This document shows, one piece after another, positions 5,361 to 6,626 of a stretch of 6,626 nucleotides of DNA (position 1 is the stretch's first letter; each line of letters starts with the position of its first letter). The stretch is from positions 1 to 6,626 of the forward strand of contig CAMBJF010000132.1 of the NCBI GenBank assembly GCA_945867875.1, written 5' to 3'. A program made the position numbers and the translations under genes. Source of the stretch: an uncultured Ruminococcus sp. Its GTDB lineage: Bacteria; Bacillota; Clostridia; Oscillospirales; Ruminococcaceae. The notes under the pieces were generated by a model. The model was not told where the DNA came from. It was given only the letters and a program-made list of their open reading frames with translations, and ran no database searches.

Positions 5361-6581
5361 TCAGTTCATTCCCTCAGACCCGTTTTCATCAAGAAGCATC
5401 TCTGCCTTTTCTTTCAGCACAGGATATTCAGACAGGTCGGGAGAATTTTGCAGTATCTCCTTAGCCGCATTTGAGCTGTCGCCAAGAAGCTGTCTGTCGC
5501 TGTAAAGGTCGGCTACCTTAAGGGGCGGCAGTCCGCTCTGCCTGCTGCCGAAAAAGTCGCCGCCCCCACGCATTTTAAGGTCCTCCTCCGCAATTGCAAA
5601 GCCGTCATGGAGGGAGGACATTATTTTGAGCCTTGCTCTCGTTTCCTCGGTGGCATTGTCGGTGAGAAGTATGCAGGTGGACTTGTACTGTCCTCTGCCC
5701 ACACGTCCTCTCAGCTGATGGAGCTGGGAAAGTCCGAAACGGTCGGAGCTTTCTATCATTATGACCGTGGCATTGGGCACGTCCACGCCAACCTCAATGA
5801 CCGTGGTGGATACAAGGAGCTGTATCTTTCCCTCCTTGAAATCCACCATAACAGCGTCCTTTTCCGCAGGGAGCATTTTGCCGTGGAGCAGTCCCACAGT
5901 GTAGCCCTTAAGCTCCCCTGCGGCGATTTTTTCCGCATATGTCTTTGCCGCCTGAAGCTCGCCGTTTCCGTCAGTCTCATCTATCATCGGGCAGACTATG
6001 TAGCCCTGCCTGCCTGCGTCAAGCTCCTTTTTCACAAAGCCAAGCGCCCTTGCCCGAAGCTTTCCCGTTACGGCATATGTCTCCACGGGCTGCCTGCCCT
6101 TTGGCAGCTCGTTTATTATGGAAATGTCAAGGTCGCCGTAGATTATGAGTGAAAGTGTTCGGGGAATTGGCGTTGCGGACATAACAAGCTTGTGTGGCTT
6201 TTCGCCCTTCATTGCAAAAAGCTTCCGCTGATTAACGCCGAAACGGTGCTGTTCATCGGTTATCACAAGCCCGAGACGTTCAAATTCGGTACTTTCGGAA
6301 ATAAGTGCGTGAGTTCCCGTGATAACATTTATATCGCCGCTTTTGAGCTGTGCCTTTATCTCGTTTTTCTGCTTCTGGGTCATTGAGCCTGTGAGACAGC
6401 CCACGTTTATCCCAAGAGGTTCAAGGAAATTTTTCAGTGTTGCATAGTGCTGACGGGCGAGAATTTCCGTGGGAGCCATAAGTGCGGACTGACAGCCGTT
6501 TTTGTACGCAAACCAGCAGGCTGCGGCGGCAACGGCGGTCTTGCCTGAGCCAACATCACCCTGAACCAGTCTGTTCATAGG
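5361..6581 (-). CDS. recG: ATP-dependent DNA helicase RecG, N-terminal part missing
   Basis: RecG remodels stalled replication forks and branch-migrates Holliday junctions. 406 C-terminal residues are present; a full protein is about 680, so the wedge domain and helicase start lie beyond the contig end. Motifs in order (numbered from the first genomic residue, Pro1): Walker A GDVGSGKT at 8-15; MAPTEILARQH at 35-45; GTHALI at 89-94; DEQHRFGV at 109-116, the RecG form of the DExH box; SATPIPRT at 135-142; LHGKM in motif IV; STTVIEVGVDVPNA at 258-271; and QLRGRVGRG at 289-297. These are followed by the C-terminal MRGGGDFFGSRQSG block typical of RecG/Mfd-like translocases. No frameshift is seen. 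The reading frame extends in the adapter to give a false MYKRQ start. It ends 70 bp before the methyltransferase-like gene; no clear terminator lies between them. Confidence 0.96.
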   Translation of the reverse strand, partial: PMNRLVQGDVGSGKTAVAAAACWFAYKNGCQSALMAPTEILARQHYATLKNFLEPLGINVGCLTGSMTQKQKNEIKAQLKSGDINVITGTHALISESTEFERLGLVITDEQHRFGVNQRKLFAMKGEKPHKLVMSATPIPRTLSLIIYGDLDISIINELPKGRQPVETYAVTGKLRARALGFVKKELDAGRQGYIVCPMIDETDGNGELQAAKTYAEKIAAGELKGYTVGLLHGKMLPAEKDAVMVDFKEGKIQLLVSTTVIEVGVDVPNATVIMIESSDRFGLSQLHQLRGRVGRGQYKSTCILLTDNATEETRARLKIMSSLHDGFAIAEEDLKMRGGGDFFGSRQSGLPPLKVADLYSDRQLLGDSSNAAKEILQNSPDLSEYPVLKEKAEMLLDENGSEGMN

Positions 6582-6626
6582 CTGTCTCTTATACACATCT
6601 CCGAGCCCACGAGACGCTACGCTATC
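6582..6626 (+). other. Illumina Nextera adapter left at the contig end (not genomic)
   Basis: CTGTCTCTTATACACATCT (6582-6600) is the Tn5 mosaic end as read through a Nextera library insert. CCGAGCCCACGAGAC (6601-6615) is the Nextera read-2 side adapter. GCTACGCT (6616-6623) matches i7 index N709, and ATC begins the P7 sequence. Genomic DNA therefore ends at 6581. This is a library-preparation artefact and not a mobile element. Confidence 0.98.

Noticed and set aside
5607..6152. Plus-strand open frame of 181 codons across recG
   Set aside because: Antisense to conserved recG helicase motifs, with no ribosome site or family resemblance.
6582..6600. Tn5-like mosaic end as evidence of a transposon
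   Set aside because: It is followed by Nextera adapter, index and P7 bases, so it comes from library preparation.

Overview
The window looks like part of a contig from a gut- or rumen-type Clostridia, probably Ruminococcus or a related Oscillospiraceae. The grounds are AGGAAA/AGGAG ribosome sites, a short archaeal/Thermotoga-type SAH hydrolase, an MTA/SAH deaminase and moderately GC-rich genes with AT-rich promoters. The taxonomic guess is inference. Every gene I can support lies on the minus strand, so transcription runs from high to low coordinates.

Right end (5361-6626): the C-terminal helicase part of recG. It is cut by the contig end, where 45 bases of Illumina Nextera adapter (6582-6626) are still attached. 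The apparent MYKRQ start of recG is translated adapter. Next (4732-5290) comes a small, AT-richer gene for a COG4627-type SAM-dependent methyltransferase-like protein. It is broken by a one-base frameshift at an A7 run and followed by a hairpin that probably terminates transcription.

Left and centre (1-4572): a good extended -10 promoter at 4544-4572 starts what looks like one operon or two tandem units. The order is MTA/SAH deaminase, a small family I inorganic pyrophosphatase-like protein, SAH hydrolase, a two-membrane-segment protein of unknown function, and an RlmD/RumA-type 23S rRNA uracil-5-methyltransferase that runs off the left edge. The last three genes are coupled by 1-nt and 17-nt overlaps. 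An 8+1+8 perfect inverted repeat lies just upstream of the hydrolase gene.

How the genes fit together: SAM-dependent methyltransferases such as RlmD release S-adenosylhomocysteine (SAH). The deaminase can convert SAH to S-inosylhomocysteine (SIH). The hydrolase carries an HxExKT substrate-site motif instead of the usual HxTxET, so it may act on SIH as reported for Methanocaldococcus, giving inosine and homocysteine. The most interesting reading of the window is therefore a bacterial deaminase-first SAH recycling operon, possibly with a pyrophosphate-handling accessory. That reading is inference from motifs and gene order. No riboswitch, RNA gene, CRISPR array or insertion sequence was seen, and no gene-free stretch exceeds 300 bases.
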